Of a stretch of DNA of 64,000 bases, positions 50,067 to 59,427 are shown piece after piece. The position numbers were made by a program, and so were the translations under genes. The notes beneath the pieces were generated by a model. The model ran no database searches and was not told the DNA's origin. It saw nothing but the letters and a program-made list of their open reading frames with translations. Source of the stretch: Methylophaga sp. (GTDB lineage Bacteria > Pseudomonadota > Gammaproteobacteria > Nitrosococcales > Methylophagaceae). The stretch is from the NCBI GenBank assembly GCA_020831825.1, contig JAFIFW010000006.1:1-64000 (forward strand), given 5' to 3'. Position 1 is the stretch's first letter. Every line of letters starts with the position of its first letter.

Positions 50067-51446
50067 TTAATTAGGCTCGATACTTGTCGAAGTGTTTACA
50101 TGGTTCTTTTGAGACTTCAACATTACACATCGACCAAAAAGTGAGCCTATAATCAGCCAGTATAAAGAATGCAAAGAAGAGTTTGGCATTTGATCCATTA
50201 AGATAAGTGCAACAACAAGACTGTGGATCGACATAAGTAACTGCCGATTCTTTTCGTCTTTTGCACCTCGGAGATACTTCTGAGAACGATAAGCCAGATA
50301 GATAGCCATTACAACAAAGTAGAACAATCCCACAAAACGCATCCAGCCACCGGTTCCCAGCGTAATAACCCAATTTCCATCTGTCACACTGAGATCTGCA
50401 CCCGTTTCCAGATCATATACACGGTTCCGTCCCCAAGATCCCCATCCAAACAGAGGTTTTTTCAAGGCGTGCTCGAGGAGAATACTTTCGTGTTCAAATC
50501 TGAAGCCTACTGATTGAGCGCGTTCTGGACTTACTGATACCGCAGCATTAACTATTTGTTGATGAGGAAAAATCCCCATTGAGGATGTGACGGGGTAAGT
50601 CAAAAACATGGTAGCAATAGCAACTGAAAGTAGGTGTATTTTCCGATACGAGAAAAAGCCTACCATCACGATGACGATCAGCGCATATACGATCGCCCCG
50701 TAGCTTTTTTGCAGCACGATGGTTGCCATCAGCAAAAACAGTAATAATCTGTTATCAAATCGCCACGCTCTAATTTTTGCCTTGTGTACCGCAAAAAGAC
50801 TGGCAAAGCCTACTGCCAAAAACATGGCGACAATCAGACCGTGGCCAAGAAAGACTACCGCACGAAACCCACCCTCTCGATACTGTTGCAAAAAGGAATG
50901 TGGGAAATATCCGTATAAATACACATGCAATTGCGGGCTCATCCTGATTTCCCAGAGCACTAGGACACAGTACATAATCGCTGCTATCGCAACGAAACGC
51001 AGCAAAACTACCTGTCGCTCATAGGTGTTGAAATAGGCTAGCCCCAAGAGAAATGGGAAAAAGTGCAAAAACCCAATGCCTGCTTGAGAAAGCCCGTCAT
51101 AGAGACTAAGCCCCTGAATAAACAGATATCGTTCCTGGTTGGTAAGGCTGGTCAGGAATGGGGATACCATCAACATTAAAAAGACGAATTTATGCCAGCC
51201 TCTCAGCTCTTTATAGCCTGTAGGCTGTTTTGTGAAAATGAGATAGGCCAATAAGACCATTGATGTCAGTGTGTATTTGTTGAGTGCTGGAATACCAGGA
51301 AAATTAATTCCAAACCCGGCAGGTAACAACAGATACGCTGCCAACAGGCTGATAAGAATCCCTTTTGCTGTGCCATAGCGATTGAGCAGGAACAACATGA
51401 CCAAAGGCCAGGTTATCAATGAAAGATAGGCTATCGAATTTGGCAA
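50067..51446 (-). CDS. O-antigen ligase/polymerase-like membrane protein
   Basis: This 459-residue protein has about ten to eleven membrane spans. A long periplasmic loop between the later spans contains EHALKKPLFGWGSWGRNRVY, the usual location of the Wzy_C/WaaL signature. It probably polymerises or ligates repeat units on the periplasmic face. Polymerase and ligase cannot be told apart from sequence alone. It begins 31 bp after the epimerase gene. Confidence 0.85.
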   Translation of the reverse strand: MPNSIAYLSLITWPLVMLFLLNRYGTAKGILISLLAAYLLLPAGFGINFPGIPALNKYTLTSMVLLAYLIFTKQPTGYKELRGWHKFVFLMLMVSPFLTSLTNQERYLFIQGLSLYDGLSQAGIGFLHFFPFLLGLAYFNTYERQVVLLRFVAIAAIMYCVLVLWEIRMSPQLHVYLYGYFPHSFLQQYREGGFRAVVFLGHGLIVAMFLAVGFASLFAVHKAKIRAWRFDNRLLLFLLMATIVLQKSYGAIVYALIVIVMVGFFSYRKIHLLSVAIATMFLTYPVTSSMGIFPHQQIVNAAVSVSPERAQSVGFRFEHESILLEHALKKPLFGWGSWGRNRVYDLETGADLSVTDGNWVITLGTGGWMRFVGLFYFVVMAIYLAYRSQKYLRGAKDEKNRQLLMSIHSLVVALILMDQMPNSSLHSLYWLIIGSLFGRCVMLKSQKNHVNTSTSIEPN

Positions 51447-51477
51447 AATACAGCTTCTTTATCTTCGCTTGTTTAAT

Positions 51478-52383
51478 CTAGGCTGATTTCAAGGTCATTT
51501 GTAAACCATGATCTATCTGGATTTGTGGCGTCCAGCCCAACACCGATTTTGCCAGACTGTTATCCAGAATAACCTCCGGGATATCGAAGCTACGCTTTTC
51601 CTGATAAACAACATCGACACTCTTGCCGCGATATTGCTCAAGTAAACCGAGGATCTGATTCAGCGAAAAGCCTTCGCCGCTGGAAATATTTATCGGACCG
51701 CTGTAATCAGAACTCATCGAGAGGATGCAGGCATTCACAACATCATCAATGTAGACATAATCCCTGACAACTGAACCATCCCCCCAGATATGAATGGGTT
51801 GTCCTGCGTTTATTTTATCGATGCATGTACCAATAAATCCCTGCACACCTTTGTGTGTCTGACCCGGCCCATAGGGATTTGATGGTCGTAGGATACTGAC
51901 CTCAAGCTGATACAGCTCTGCGTACATTTGCAGATACTTTTCTATGGCGAGTTTAACGATACCGTAGCTGCAGGTCGGATTAGTAGTATGAGACTCGCTG
52001 ATCGGTAAATTGACAGGGTTACCATATACCGTGCCCCCTGATGACAAGTAAACGATCCGCTTCAGATCTGCAGTTCGCATTGATTCAAGCAACCTGACTG
52101 TATTGACCAGGTTGCTTTCTATATCAAACACCGGGTTTTTATTTGAAGTAGCGGGTACGGAGGTGCTGATCAAATGAAAAACCAGCTCTACACCTATCAT
52201 CGCCTCAGTCAGACTCATAACATCTGAAAAGTCTGCCTGCACAACGCCCATAAGCTGCGGAAACTGTTGGCTGACTGATCTCACGTCCCTGTCAAACACT
52301 CGGACCTGGTGACCATGGTCAAGCAAAGCGCGAATCAATGCACTACCGATAAATCCACTTCCACCTAGAACCAGAATTTTCAT
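51478..52383 (-). CDS. NAD-dependent sugar-nucleotide epimerase/dehydratase
   Basis: This 301-residue extended short-chain dehydrogenase has the NAD-binding motif LGGSGFIGSALIRALL at the start. The active-site SYGIVKLAIEKYL gives the tyrosine-lysine pair. IYLSSGGTVYG and LRPSNPYGPGQT fit UDP-glucose 4-epimerase-like enzymes. It likely supplies an activated sugar. The start overlaps the upstream glycosyltransferase by 4 bp. Confidence 0.9.
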   Translation of the reverse strand: MKILVLGGSGFIGSALIRALLDHGHQVRVFDRDVRSVSQQFPQLMGVVQADFSDVMSLTEAMIGVELVFHLISTSVPATSNKNPVFDIESNLVNTVRLLESMRTADLKRIVYLSSGGTVYGNPVNLPISESHTTNPTCSYGIVKLAIEKYLQMYAELYQLEVSILRPSNPYGPGQTHKGVQGFIGTCIDKINAGQPIHIWGDGSVVRDYVYIDDVVNACILSMSSDYSGPINISSGEGFSLNQILGLLEQYRGKSVDVVYQEKRSFDIPEVILDNSLAKSVLGWTPQIQIDHGLQMTLKSA

Positions 52384-53561
52384 GGTTTCTCACCCATCCT
52401 TGTCATCAATGCCTCTGCACGCCGTTGCCCCACATTCTGCCACAAGAAATACTCCGAGCGCTCATAAGCGGCTTTTGATAATTGCTCAACCCGAGGTTTA
52501 TCCTTTGCAAGGTTTTCTAGTGTTGCGATCCATGCGGCTTTATCATGTGGGTCGATGATATAGCCTTCAACGCCATCTCGAATCACACCATCCCCCCCCA
52601 TGGGTGAGACGATACAAGGTAATCCAGCACCAATCGCCAGATAGGTCACCAATGGGCTCCCCTCTTCCAGACTGGGCAAAACAAAGACATCTGCTTGTTT
52701 GAAATATGGATCAATATCTTTAGTGAAACTGACGAACTGGAAGCGCTGATCACTGCGATATGGCTGCACAATCTGTTCAATCTCTGGATCAATATTCCCA
52801 ATTACCGTTAACAGCCCATCAATCTGGGAATCTCGCCAATACTCCAGTAACAGATGTATTCCTTTCCTGATGATGCCACTGCCAACAAACAGTAGATTAA
52901 ACGCACTGGCATGATGCGATGAACTGTCCGGCTGGTGCCTTTGATGAGAACCAAGTCCATAGGAGGTTTCGATTAATTTTCCTGCATCAACACCATTATC
53001 AAGCATTGATTTTGCTACATTGGGACTGGGACAAAAAATAAAATCCGAGAGCGCCAGCTTGGCATTTTCATCGGTAATATTTTCATCTGATATTCGCTTG
53101 GATTGTGTGACACCAATTCGTGCATATTCTGCATCAAGGATCATGCGTGCAGAATTTTGGTGGGTGTTTATGGCTTCAGAAATTAAAACCTTGTTTTTTT
53201 CTTTTATCTTTTGATAAAGCGCTAATTCGCAATTAGTCCACAAGTAAGCAGCATCATACAGGGCTAAAGTAGACAGCATTCTTATGCAGGCAAGCTGATG
53301 AATACCTCGCGTGTCTAATAACTTTTGGCAGAGCTTGTATAGTACTCTATTGCGAAATAACGGTTTTCTGAAATCCTTGTTGCTGGCAAGCTCGTTGAAA
53401 TAAGAATAAATATGGCATCTCAATTCATCATGGTTCATGGCACCAGAAATCGAATCAGCGGCATAACCGATGCCATACGGTGTGATATGCCTTGCATCAA
53501 ACGTCAGTAAACTAAAAGTCACAATCGATATCCAGTGTAAAAAGTGCTCAAACCAACTCAA
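52380..53561 (-). CDS. GT4-family glycosyltransferase
   Basis: This protein of up to 393 residues has the GT-B donor domain with FNLLFVGSGIIRKGIHLLL, and DVFVLPSLEEGSPLVTYLAI, followed by GLPCIVSPMGG. The only start in this frame near the 5' end is a TTG at 53561, 19 bp from the divergent flippase start; a shorter version starting at MNHDELRC (53438) is possible. It is the first gene of the long minus-strand series. Confidence 0.8.
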   Translation of the reverse strand: MSWFEHFLHWISIVTFSLLTFDARHITPYGIGYAADSISGAMNHDELRCHIYSYFNELASNKDFRKPLFRNRVLYKLCQKLLDTRGIHQLACIRMLSTLALYDAAYLWTNCELALYQKIKEKNKVLISEAINTHQNSARMILDAEYARIGVTQSKRISDENITDENAKLALSDFIFCPSPNVAKSMLDNGVDAGKLIETSYGLGSHQRHQPDSSSHHASAFNLLFVGSGIIRKGIHLLLEYWRDSQIDGLLTVIGNIDPEIEQIVQPYRSDQRFQFVSFTKDIDPYFKQADVFVLPSLEEGSPLVTYLAIGAGLPCIVSPMGGDGVIRDGVEGYIIDPHDKAAWIATLENLAKDKPRVEQLSKAAYERSEYFLWQNVGQRRAEALMTRMGEKP

Positions 53562-53580
53562 TCTAACACATAATAGTCAG

Positions 53581-54948
53581 ATGCCAGACAGTCCAAACTC
53601 AAGCATAAAAAAACGCGCCATCAACTCGTCCTTCTGGGTTCTGAGTGGTCAAGTTGGTAATCAGTTTTTAAGACTGTCATCGAATCTGATCATGACCCGA
53701 CTACTGGTGCCGGAAATGTTTGGTTTGATGGCTATGGTCTATGTATTCATGACTGGCGTGTCAATGCTATCAGACATAGGTCTCAGAGCAAATATTATTC
53801 AAAGCAAGCGAGGAGATACGCAGCTTTTCCTTAGTACTGCTTGGTCAGTTCAAGTTGTCAGAGGCTTTATCCTATTTACCATCCTTTTGATTATTTCAGG
53901 CGTATTGATCATGATGGTGAACTCAGGCCTGATATCAGAACAGTCAACATACGCAAGCCCACAACTACCATTACTGATTGCCGTGACAGCAACTACTGCC
54001 ATCATAAGCGGTTTCAATTCCATCAACCTTCAATTACTGAACCGAAATTTACAGATGGCCAGAGTGACTGTGATTGAGCTGGTGAGTCAGCTAACCGGTA
54101 TCTTAACAATGATCTCTATCGCTATATTCTGGCGAGAAGTCTGGGTGTTGGTAATCGCAGCGATTATCAGTGCAAGTGTAAAGTTGTATCTCTCTCATCG
54201 AATTATTGATGGCGTAAAAACCAGATTCATGTTTGACCGTGAATCTTGGAATGAAATATTCAACTTTGGTAAATGGATATTTATAGGCTCAGTACTGGGT
54301 TTCTTGTTAAATAGCGGTGATCGAATAATCCTGGCCGGTTACCTTTCACCCGAAATGTTAGGTATTTATAGTATCGCCTTTCTATTGGCTGGTGCATGCA
54401 GAGAGCTTTTCAAAAAACTTATCAATAGTGTTTTCTTCCCTGCTATCAGCGAAATCACCCGAAGCGATCCAAAACACGCCCAAAAAATATATTACAAAGT
54501 CAGGCTCCGGATTGATGCGATAACCATGTCCTCAGCAGGTTTCATAATGGCCTCTGGCAGTGCCTTCATTTTGATACTCTATGATGAAAGATATTATGAA
54601 GCCGGCTGGATGCTTGAACTGCTTTCAGTATCACTGCTGTTCATTGGATATAGTATGGCGGGAATGTTTTTAATGGCTAGAGGTAATTCAAAAAGCTACT
54701 CAGTCATGATATTTGTCTCTGTTATCTTTTTGTTCACACTACTACCTCTGTCATATCATCACTTCGGACTCTACGGCGCCATTTTGGTGATTGCTTTTAA
54801 TCAGATTGTAGATATCCCAGTGACTTTCTATTATCTGAAAAAAGAAAAGTTACTCGTTCTAAAGAGAGAATTTGTCATGGTGCCACTTTTTTTTATAAGT
54901 TACTTTTCTACCGACTTTTTACTTTCGTTAACAAGCTTAAACACATGA
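53581..54948 (+). CDS. Polysaccharide flippase, Wzx/oligosaccharide translocase family (copy 1)
   Basis: This 455-residue protein has 12 or more membrane spans. The N-terminus SFWVLSGQVGNQFLRLSSNL followed by IMTRLLVPEMFGLMAMVYVF is typical of the oligosaccharide flippase family. It probably moves lipid-linked repeat units across the inner membrane. The start at 53581 matches the family and the second flippase at 58021-59427, to which it is clearly related. It overlaps the next GT2 by 4 bp. Confidence 0.9.
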   Translation: MPDSPNSSIKKRAINSSFWVLSGQVGNQFLRLSSNLIMTRLLVPEMFGLMAMVYVFMTGVSMLSDIGLRANIIQSKRGDTQLFLSTAWSVQVVRGFILFTILLIISGVLIMMVNSGLISEQSTYASPQLPLLIAVTATTAIISGFNSINLQLLNRNLQMARVTVIELVSQLTGILTMISIAIFWREVWVLVIAAIISASVKLYLSHRIIDGVKTRFMFDRESWNEIFNFGKWIFIGSVLGFLLNSGDRIILAGYLSPEMLGIYSIAFLLAGACRELFKKLINSVFFPAISEITRSDPKHAQKIYYKVRLRIDAITMSSAGFIMASGSAFILILYDERYYEAGWMLELLSVSLLFIGYSMAGMFLMARGNSKSYSVMIFVSVIFLFTLLPLSYHHFGLYGAILVIAFNQIVDIPVTFYYLKKEKLLVLKREFVMVPLFFISYFSTDFLLSLTSLNT

Positions 54949-55868
54949 AAAACTCATACACGCTATCCGTCATCATGCCTGTCTATAATGGTGATAAATA
55001 CCTCTGTGAAGCGATAGATTCAGTTTTGTGCCAGAGCTATAGTAATTTCGAATTTATTATCATCAACGATGGTTCGACTGATAAGTCTAGTCAAATTATT
55101 CGTGATTACGCAAAAAAAGATGCCCGGATAAAAGTTATAGACCAAGACAACAGAGGGTTAATTTATTCGTTAAATCAAGGCATAAATCAATCATCAAGTG
55201 AGATTATTGCCCGAATGGATGCTGATGATATTTGTCATCCTGAAAGATTCAAGATGCAACTCGACTATCTAGAGAAAAACCCCAACGTCGTCGCGCTTGG
55301 GTCTCTTGTAAATTTGATTGATTCAGAAGGAGATACTATCTCAGACTTTAATCGAAATACAAGCCATAGTGAAATTGATAAACAACACATGCGTGGTGTG
55401 GGTGGTGGAATAGTACATCCCAGTGCAATGATCAGGAGAAGCGCATTGCTTCAAGTTGGACTCTATGATGATCTCTTCCCTCATGCAGAGGACCTCGACT
55501 TATGGCTGAAACTTGCCGAAATCGGTGAGTTAGCCAACATCTCTGAATGTTTATTGAGATACAGACAACACTCTGAAAGCATAGGTCATACGAAAAGAGC
55601 ATTGCAACGGAAAAGTGTCGCTGATGCAGTTCAAGCAGCCTTTGAAAGAAGATGCATTCCGTTTGACAGGTCAATCATGAAAATCAATCCTGATATATTA
55701 TCGGAATTTGATGCTCATCTGAAATGGGCTTGGTGGGCATACAAATTTGGTAATAATAAAACAGCCAGAAAACATGCCCTGAAAGCTTTTCTTTTAAATC
55801 CTTGGAACACAAAAGTGATTAAAATACTCATAATTTCCATATTAAATAAAACAACACATACACGTTGA
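54945..55868 (+). CDS. GT2-family glycosyltransferase
   Basis: This 307-residue enzyme begins LSVIMPVYNGDKYLCEAIDS and has FIIINDGSTDKSS and the DXD motif IIARMDADDICHPERF, with LFPHAEDLDLWLKLAEIG further on. It is a classic inverting GT-A transferase and probably acts with the flippase it overlaps. AT-rich codon use. Confidence 0.92.
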   Translation: MKNSYTLSVIMPVYNGDKYLCEAIDSVLCQSYSNFEFIIINDGSTDKSSQIIRDYAKKDARIKVIDQDNRGLIYSLNQGINQSSSEIIARMDADDICHPERFKMQLDYLEKNPNVVALGSLVNLIDSEGDTISDFNRNTSHSEIDKQHMRGVGGGIVHPSAMIRRSALLQVGLYDDLFPHAEDLDLWLKLAEIGELANISECLLRYRQHSESIGHTKRALQRKSVADAVQAAFERRCIPFDRSIMKINPDILSEFDAHLKWAWWAYKFGNNKTARKHALKAFLLNPWNTKVIKILIISILNKTTHTR

Positions 55869-55961
55869 TATCACCTAAAAATGTCTAGTTTTCAACTTCG
55901 TTATTCACCATAACCATATTCACCCAACAATTGAATATTTTAATTATTTAGATCGAGACCT

Positions 55962-56786
55962 ATGAACTCCATTTTTACACAAGAAACAAGTGCTATTAGA
56001 CATAAAAACAAACCATTAATCGTTGATATTATTGGCGTCCCTGGCTGCGGAAAAAGTACTGCAATCAGACATTTGGAAACGATACTAAAAAAAACCACTA
56101 TTCGATACAGCGATTCAGAAACCGTTAATAACTGGAGGAAAGAAAAAATAATCGGTAAAAAAATTGGCTTTCGATCTCTTATTGGAAAAAAAATTTCTTG
56201 GCGGCTACCTGTCATATTTTTTAGAAGCCCAGTTGAGACATACTATTTGATGAAGTATTTTTTTTCAGTGCACCCAATTTCGAAACAACGCCTCGATCAT
56301 GCTAAATATGTTTTGAAATCACAGGCTTTTGTTAAAAGTTTAGAGAAAAATAATTATGACGTTATATTCACTGATGAAATAGGATTCAATATGTTATTCA
56401 CGCTAAGCATTGGTGGGAATAAACAAAATCTATCAATGCTAATCAAGACAGCTGAAGTTTTTCAAAAACAATCGCCTAGATTAGTTTTTTATATAGAAGT
56501 CACACCTGAAATAGCACTCGATCGAATTAGGGCGCGAGCAGGAATGGTAAGAGGCTTTCCAATGCACCCTTTTCATGATGAAATTTTTGAAAATATGTCA
56601 GAGGATGATTCAATCCAAATTAGTTGCGAACGGGTCGAAGTGATTGAGAGCATCTTCAGTGGAATCGCTAATGTCTCAGATAATGCAATAAAAATTTCAG
56701 GTCAACTCAGCCCAGAACAAATCGCATCTATTATGGAAAGAAATATCGAAAAATATTTGCGTTTGGGTGCGAGGCTCAATTTTTAG
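55962..56786 (+). CDS. P-loop kinase/ATPase-like protein
   Basis: This 274-residue protein has a Walker A motif DIIGVPGCGKSTAIRHLE near residue 30, and a possible Walker B region DVIFTDEIGFNMLF. The segment LVFYIEVTPEIALDRIRARA followed by GMVRGFPMHPF looks like the LID part of nucleotide or thymidylate kinases. The substrate is unknown; it may phosphorylate a precursor. The gene is AT-rich, 93 bp after the GT2 gene. Confidence 0.75.
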   Translation: MNSIFTQETSAIRHKNKPLIVDIIGVPGCGKSTAIRHLETILKKTTIRYSDSETVNNWRKEKIIGKKIGFRSLIGKKISWRLPVIFFRSPVETYYLMKYFFSVHPISKQRLDHAKYVLKSQAFVKSLEKNNYDVIFTDEIGFNMLFTLSIGGNKQNLSMLIKTAEVFQKQSPRLVFYIEVTPEIALDRIRARAGMVRGFPMHPFHDEIFENMSEDDSIQISCERVEVIESIFSGIANVSDNAIKISGQLSPEQIASIMERNIEKYLRLGARLNF

Positions 56787-56820
56787 AGCCACTCGAAAAA
56801 TGAATTGAGCTGTTCAAATT

Positions 56821-56937
56821 TCAATGGACGCCACAAACTGCAATGGTGGCAGGTTATTTAGAGCTCGATGAGGTCGATTCTTGTTATAGTCATCTCGCCA
56901 AGCTTCGATTTTCAATTTAGCATCAGATATAGACTCA
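56821..56937 (-). pseudogene. C-terminal fragment of an IS3-family transposase
   Basis: On the minus strand, a short frame ending at the TGA at 56821-56823 encodes KLKIEAWRDDYNKNRPHRAL, then NNLPPLQFVASIEI, the C-terminal end of IS407-group OrfB. Nothing recognisable remains upstream of about 56937. The rest of the gap 56938-57092 has no visible gene. Confidence 0.8.
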
Positions 56938-57134
56938 GTGTATTGCATATTGCTAGTCACTACTTGATAATCAGCACCTTGGTAAATTCGAGTAATCTGC
57001 TTACATGACGGCGATTTTTATTCCTTGCCTCTTTAATTAAGCTTCTAGCATCATTACATCTATACTCAAACACGGAAAAATAACGCATATAGGAGGTTAT
57101 CATCGTTAGTATAAACCGCTATCTAAAGCCTCTC

Positions 57135-58013
57135 TTGCCTGCAGCGCTGAGCAATCGATTGAGAAAGACCATAGAAAATGGAGGTGAGTTGCAGAATGTT
57201 ATGGATTTGAGTGATTCAATAATCCACCCTATTGATGCTGTCTACATGGCTCACCAAAGTATACCCGTAATACAAGTACCCATCACAAACTGCAGAGGCT
57301 TTCAAATTGTAGGATTCAATTTTTCATATAATCATCCCTTCGTTAACACATTAATCGCCCTAAAAAATGGAAAATGTTCAGGGTACCAAGGTTCGCCTCT
57401 GCAAAAATATCATCAACTATTTCAACCAGCAGATGCATTTGATGTTCTTGGGTTATCAGAAAAGTTTGGTTCAGACCGTCTCAGATCACTGACACCACTT
57501 GAGGCAGTACTTCCATGGTGGCCTGATATCGGACATCTGATGCCAGAAAATCGCCCTCGAGCAATCCTATCAACTGCAAAAAAAGAGATCCGTTCAGCTA
57601 ATTTGCCACCAAGCATTCAACCAGCTATGTATTGGTATGGTCCTTTCTCAAATCTTCAAGGTGAAGCTGAAATCAAGCGTCTTTTTGATCTTTATCATAA
57701 AATTGATAAGCATGGTTTCCAACGCAACAACAACAAAGATGGTGATATCTGTGGCGCGGCTCTCGTTAGGCCAGATGGTTCGTTCCGTATTTTACTAAAT
57801 GGCGGTGAGCACCGAGCAGCCATCACCACAGCACTTGGTTATGCTCAAATACCAGTTCGCTTATATTCACCAGTATCGAGAAATATCATCCTGAGAGCTG
57901 ATGTTGAAAAGTGGCCGCAAGTTCGCTCTGGTTTGTTTTCAGTTAGCCAAGCGCTTATGGTTTTTGATCGGATATTCGAAGGTAGACCCTCATCCGATGG
58001 ATTCAAATTTTAG
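57135..58013 (+). CDS. Unrecognised protein with ParB/sulfiredoxin-like C-terminal motif (copy 2)
   Basis: This is an unassigned protein of about 292 residues. Residues about 215-260 read GAALVRPDGSFRILLNGGEH then RAAITTALGYAQIPVRLYSP, the small ParB/sulfiredoxin-like fold with GEHR as the expected nucleotide-binding motif. The region aligns by eye with the protein at 45401. The start is uncertain: TTG at 57135 is the first canonical start, but a perfect AGGAGG at 57091-57096 precedes only non-canonical codons (ATC 57102, GTT 57105), and the frame is open from 57093. It ends 7 bp from the convergent flippase stop. Confidence 0.6.
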   Translation: MPAALSNRLRKTIENGGELQNVMDLSDSIIHPIDAVYMAHQSIPVIQVPITNCRGFQIVGFNFSYNHPFVNTLIALKNGKCSGYQGSPLQKYHQLFQPADAFDVLGLSEKFGSDRLRSLTPLEAVLPWWPDIGHLMPENRPRAILSTAKKEIRSANLPPSIQPAMYWYGPFSNLQGEAEIKRLFDLYHKIDKHGFQRNNNKDGDICGAALVRPDGSFRILLNGGEHRAAITTALGYAQIPVRLYSPVSRNIILRADVEKWPQVRSGLFSVSQALMVFDRIFEGRPSSDGFKF

Positions 58014-58020
58014 TGTTAAA

Positions 58021-59427
58021 TTATTGAGGAAATCTAGAAAAAATCAATAGCTGATGAATTGCATCGTGATTTAGCATGACGGCAATTATCGTTATCAAGA
58101 CGCCCACTATAGCGTAAAATACGTCGTGCTTAGCGTCCCAAGCCGAGTATCGCCTGACAGAGCTAACTAGAAGTGGATAAGCCACTATCGCAGCTAAACC
58201 GGGAGCTACGATGGCACCAATAAGACCCAACTGAGTTATCCCTATTACGAGTAGTGTTGTTTGAATAAAGGCTGTTATTGCGATTCGAGTCATATAGCGC
58301 TTAGAATCTCCTGCAGCGAGCAGTACTTTTCCATAACTGCAAAGAATCACCATGGGTATCTGTGAAATGGCCATCAAAACTAGTATTGGACCTGCTAGTT
58401 CATATCTAGAATCATAGAGAAGCTTCACCAAAAAATCACCTGATATAGCTAGGAAAGCTGAGAAAAATAATAGGCACCCTGAAAGATACCAACGCATTTT
58501 GAAGATCTTGCTCTTATTTTGCAGATTTTCCCAAGGCGGAATTTTTTTATAAAGCGGGAAAACCACCTTATTTGCCAAAGGTTGCCCCATTTTTAGAGGT
58601 ATATTTGCGAGGAAAAAACCAATCATGTAGATGCCCAACATCTCGAGCGTTATAAACTTTGCCAAGAGTGCGCGGTCGAAATGATTAACTAAAAAGCCGC
58701 AGAGAGTACTAAGAAAGATCCATTTGCCAAAATGAAATAGTTCTCCCAATGATGATATTTCAATCTGTATGCGGTTTCGATGACCTGGCATGGCGATCAT
58801 CAGGAGCACTTGCTTGAAGATTGCGCCTACAATAGCCCCTGTGACTAATGCCCAAACAGATTTGAAGATCCATGCAAGCGCAATCATGAACACAATACTG
58901 ACTAGCTGCGATGCAATATCTATAAGCGTGACTCTGGCAAGCAAAAGATCTCTATTTGCAGTGTAGACTCTAGTTGGGGTGAACCCAGCTATCAATGCTG
59001 TCAGTCCCGCAATTGGAAGAAGCATGGCAAGCATAGGCTCATCATAAAAAGATGCGATGGGCAATGCGATGAAAGAAATAATAATCCACAAAATAAACCC
59101 GCGAATTACTTGCAACGTCCAAGCAGTGTTTAAAAACCCTGGCTGAGTACTCTTGTCATTCTGAATAATGGAGGCTTGTGTGCCAAAATCAGAGAACATG
59201 ACTAAGCCAGTAATAAATACTTGGACCAAAGCCATCATCCCAAAGGCTTCAGGAAACAAAAGCCTTGTTAGAACTAAATTTGAAATTAACCTGAGGAGTT
59301 GACTTGCTATCATACCGCCAAGCGTCCAAGCCGCTCCAATACTAGCACGGGCCCTGAGACTGTCTTTGGGCAAAAGTCTATCGAGGCGCTGCTTTAATCG
59401 CGACAGGTCGGCATTCATATTAGACAT
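58021..59427 (-). CDS. Polysaccharide flippase, Wzx/oligosaccharide translocase family (copy 2)
   Basis: This 468-residue protein has 12 or more membrane spans. SIGAAWTLGGMIASQLLRLI followed by SNLVLTRLLFPEAFGMMALV matches the same family as the product of 53581, and similarity runs the length of both (for example SDFGTQASIIQND versus SDIGLRANIIQSK). It should move lipid-linked sugars across the membrane. Two flippases in one locus could serve two glycans or reflect duplication or transfer. Confidence 0.9.
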   Translation of the reverse strand: MSNMNADLSRLKQRLDRLLPKDSLRARASIGAAWTLGGMIASQLLRLISNLVLTRLLFPEAFGMMALVQVFITGLVMFSDFGTQASIIQNDKSTQPGFLNTAWTLQVIRGFILWIIISFIALPIASFYDEPMLAMLLPIAGLTALIAGFTPTRVYTANRDLLLARVTLIDIASQLVSIVFMIALAWIFKSVWALVTGAIVGAIFKQVLLMIAMPGHRNRIQIEISSLGELFHFGKWIFLSTLCGFLVNHFDRALLAKFITLEMLGIYMIGFFLANIPLKMGQPLANKVVFPLYKKIPPWENLQNKSKIFKMRWYLSGCLLFFSAFLAISGDFLVKLLYDSRYELAGPILVLMAISQIPMVILCSYGKVLLAAGDSKRYMTRIAITAFIQTTLLVIGITQLGLIGAIVAPGLAAIVAYPLLVSSVRRYSAWDAKHDVFYAIVGVLITIIAVMLNHDAIHQLLIFSRFPQ

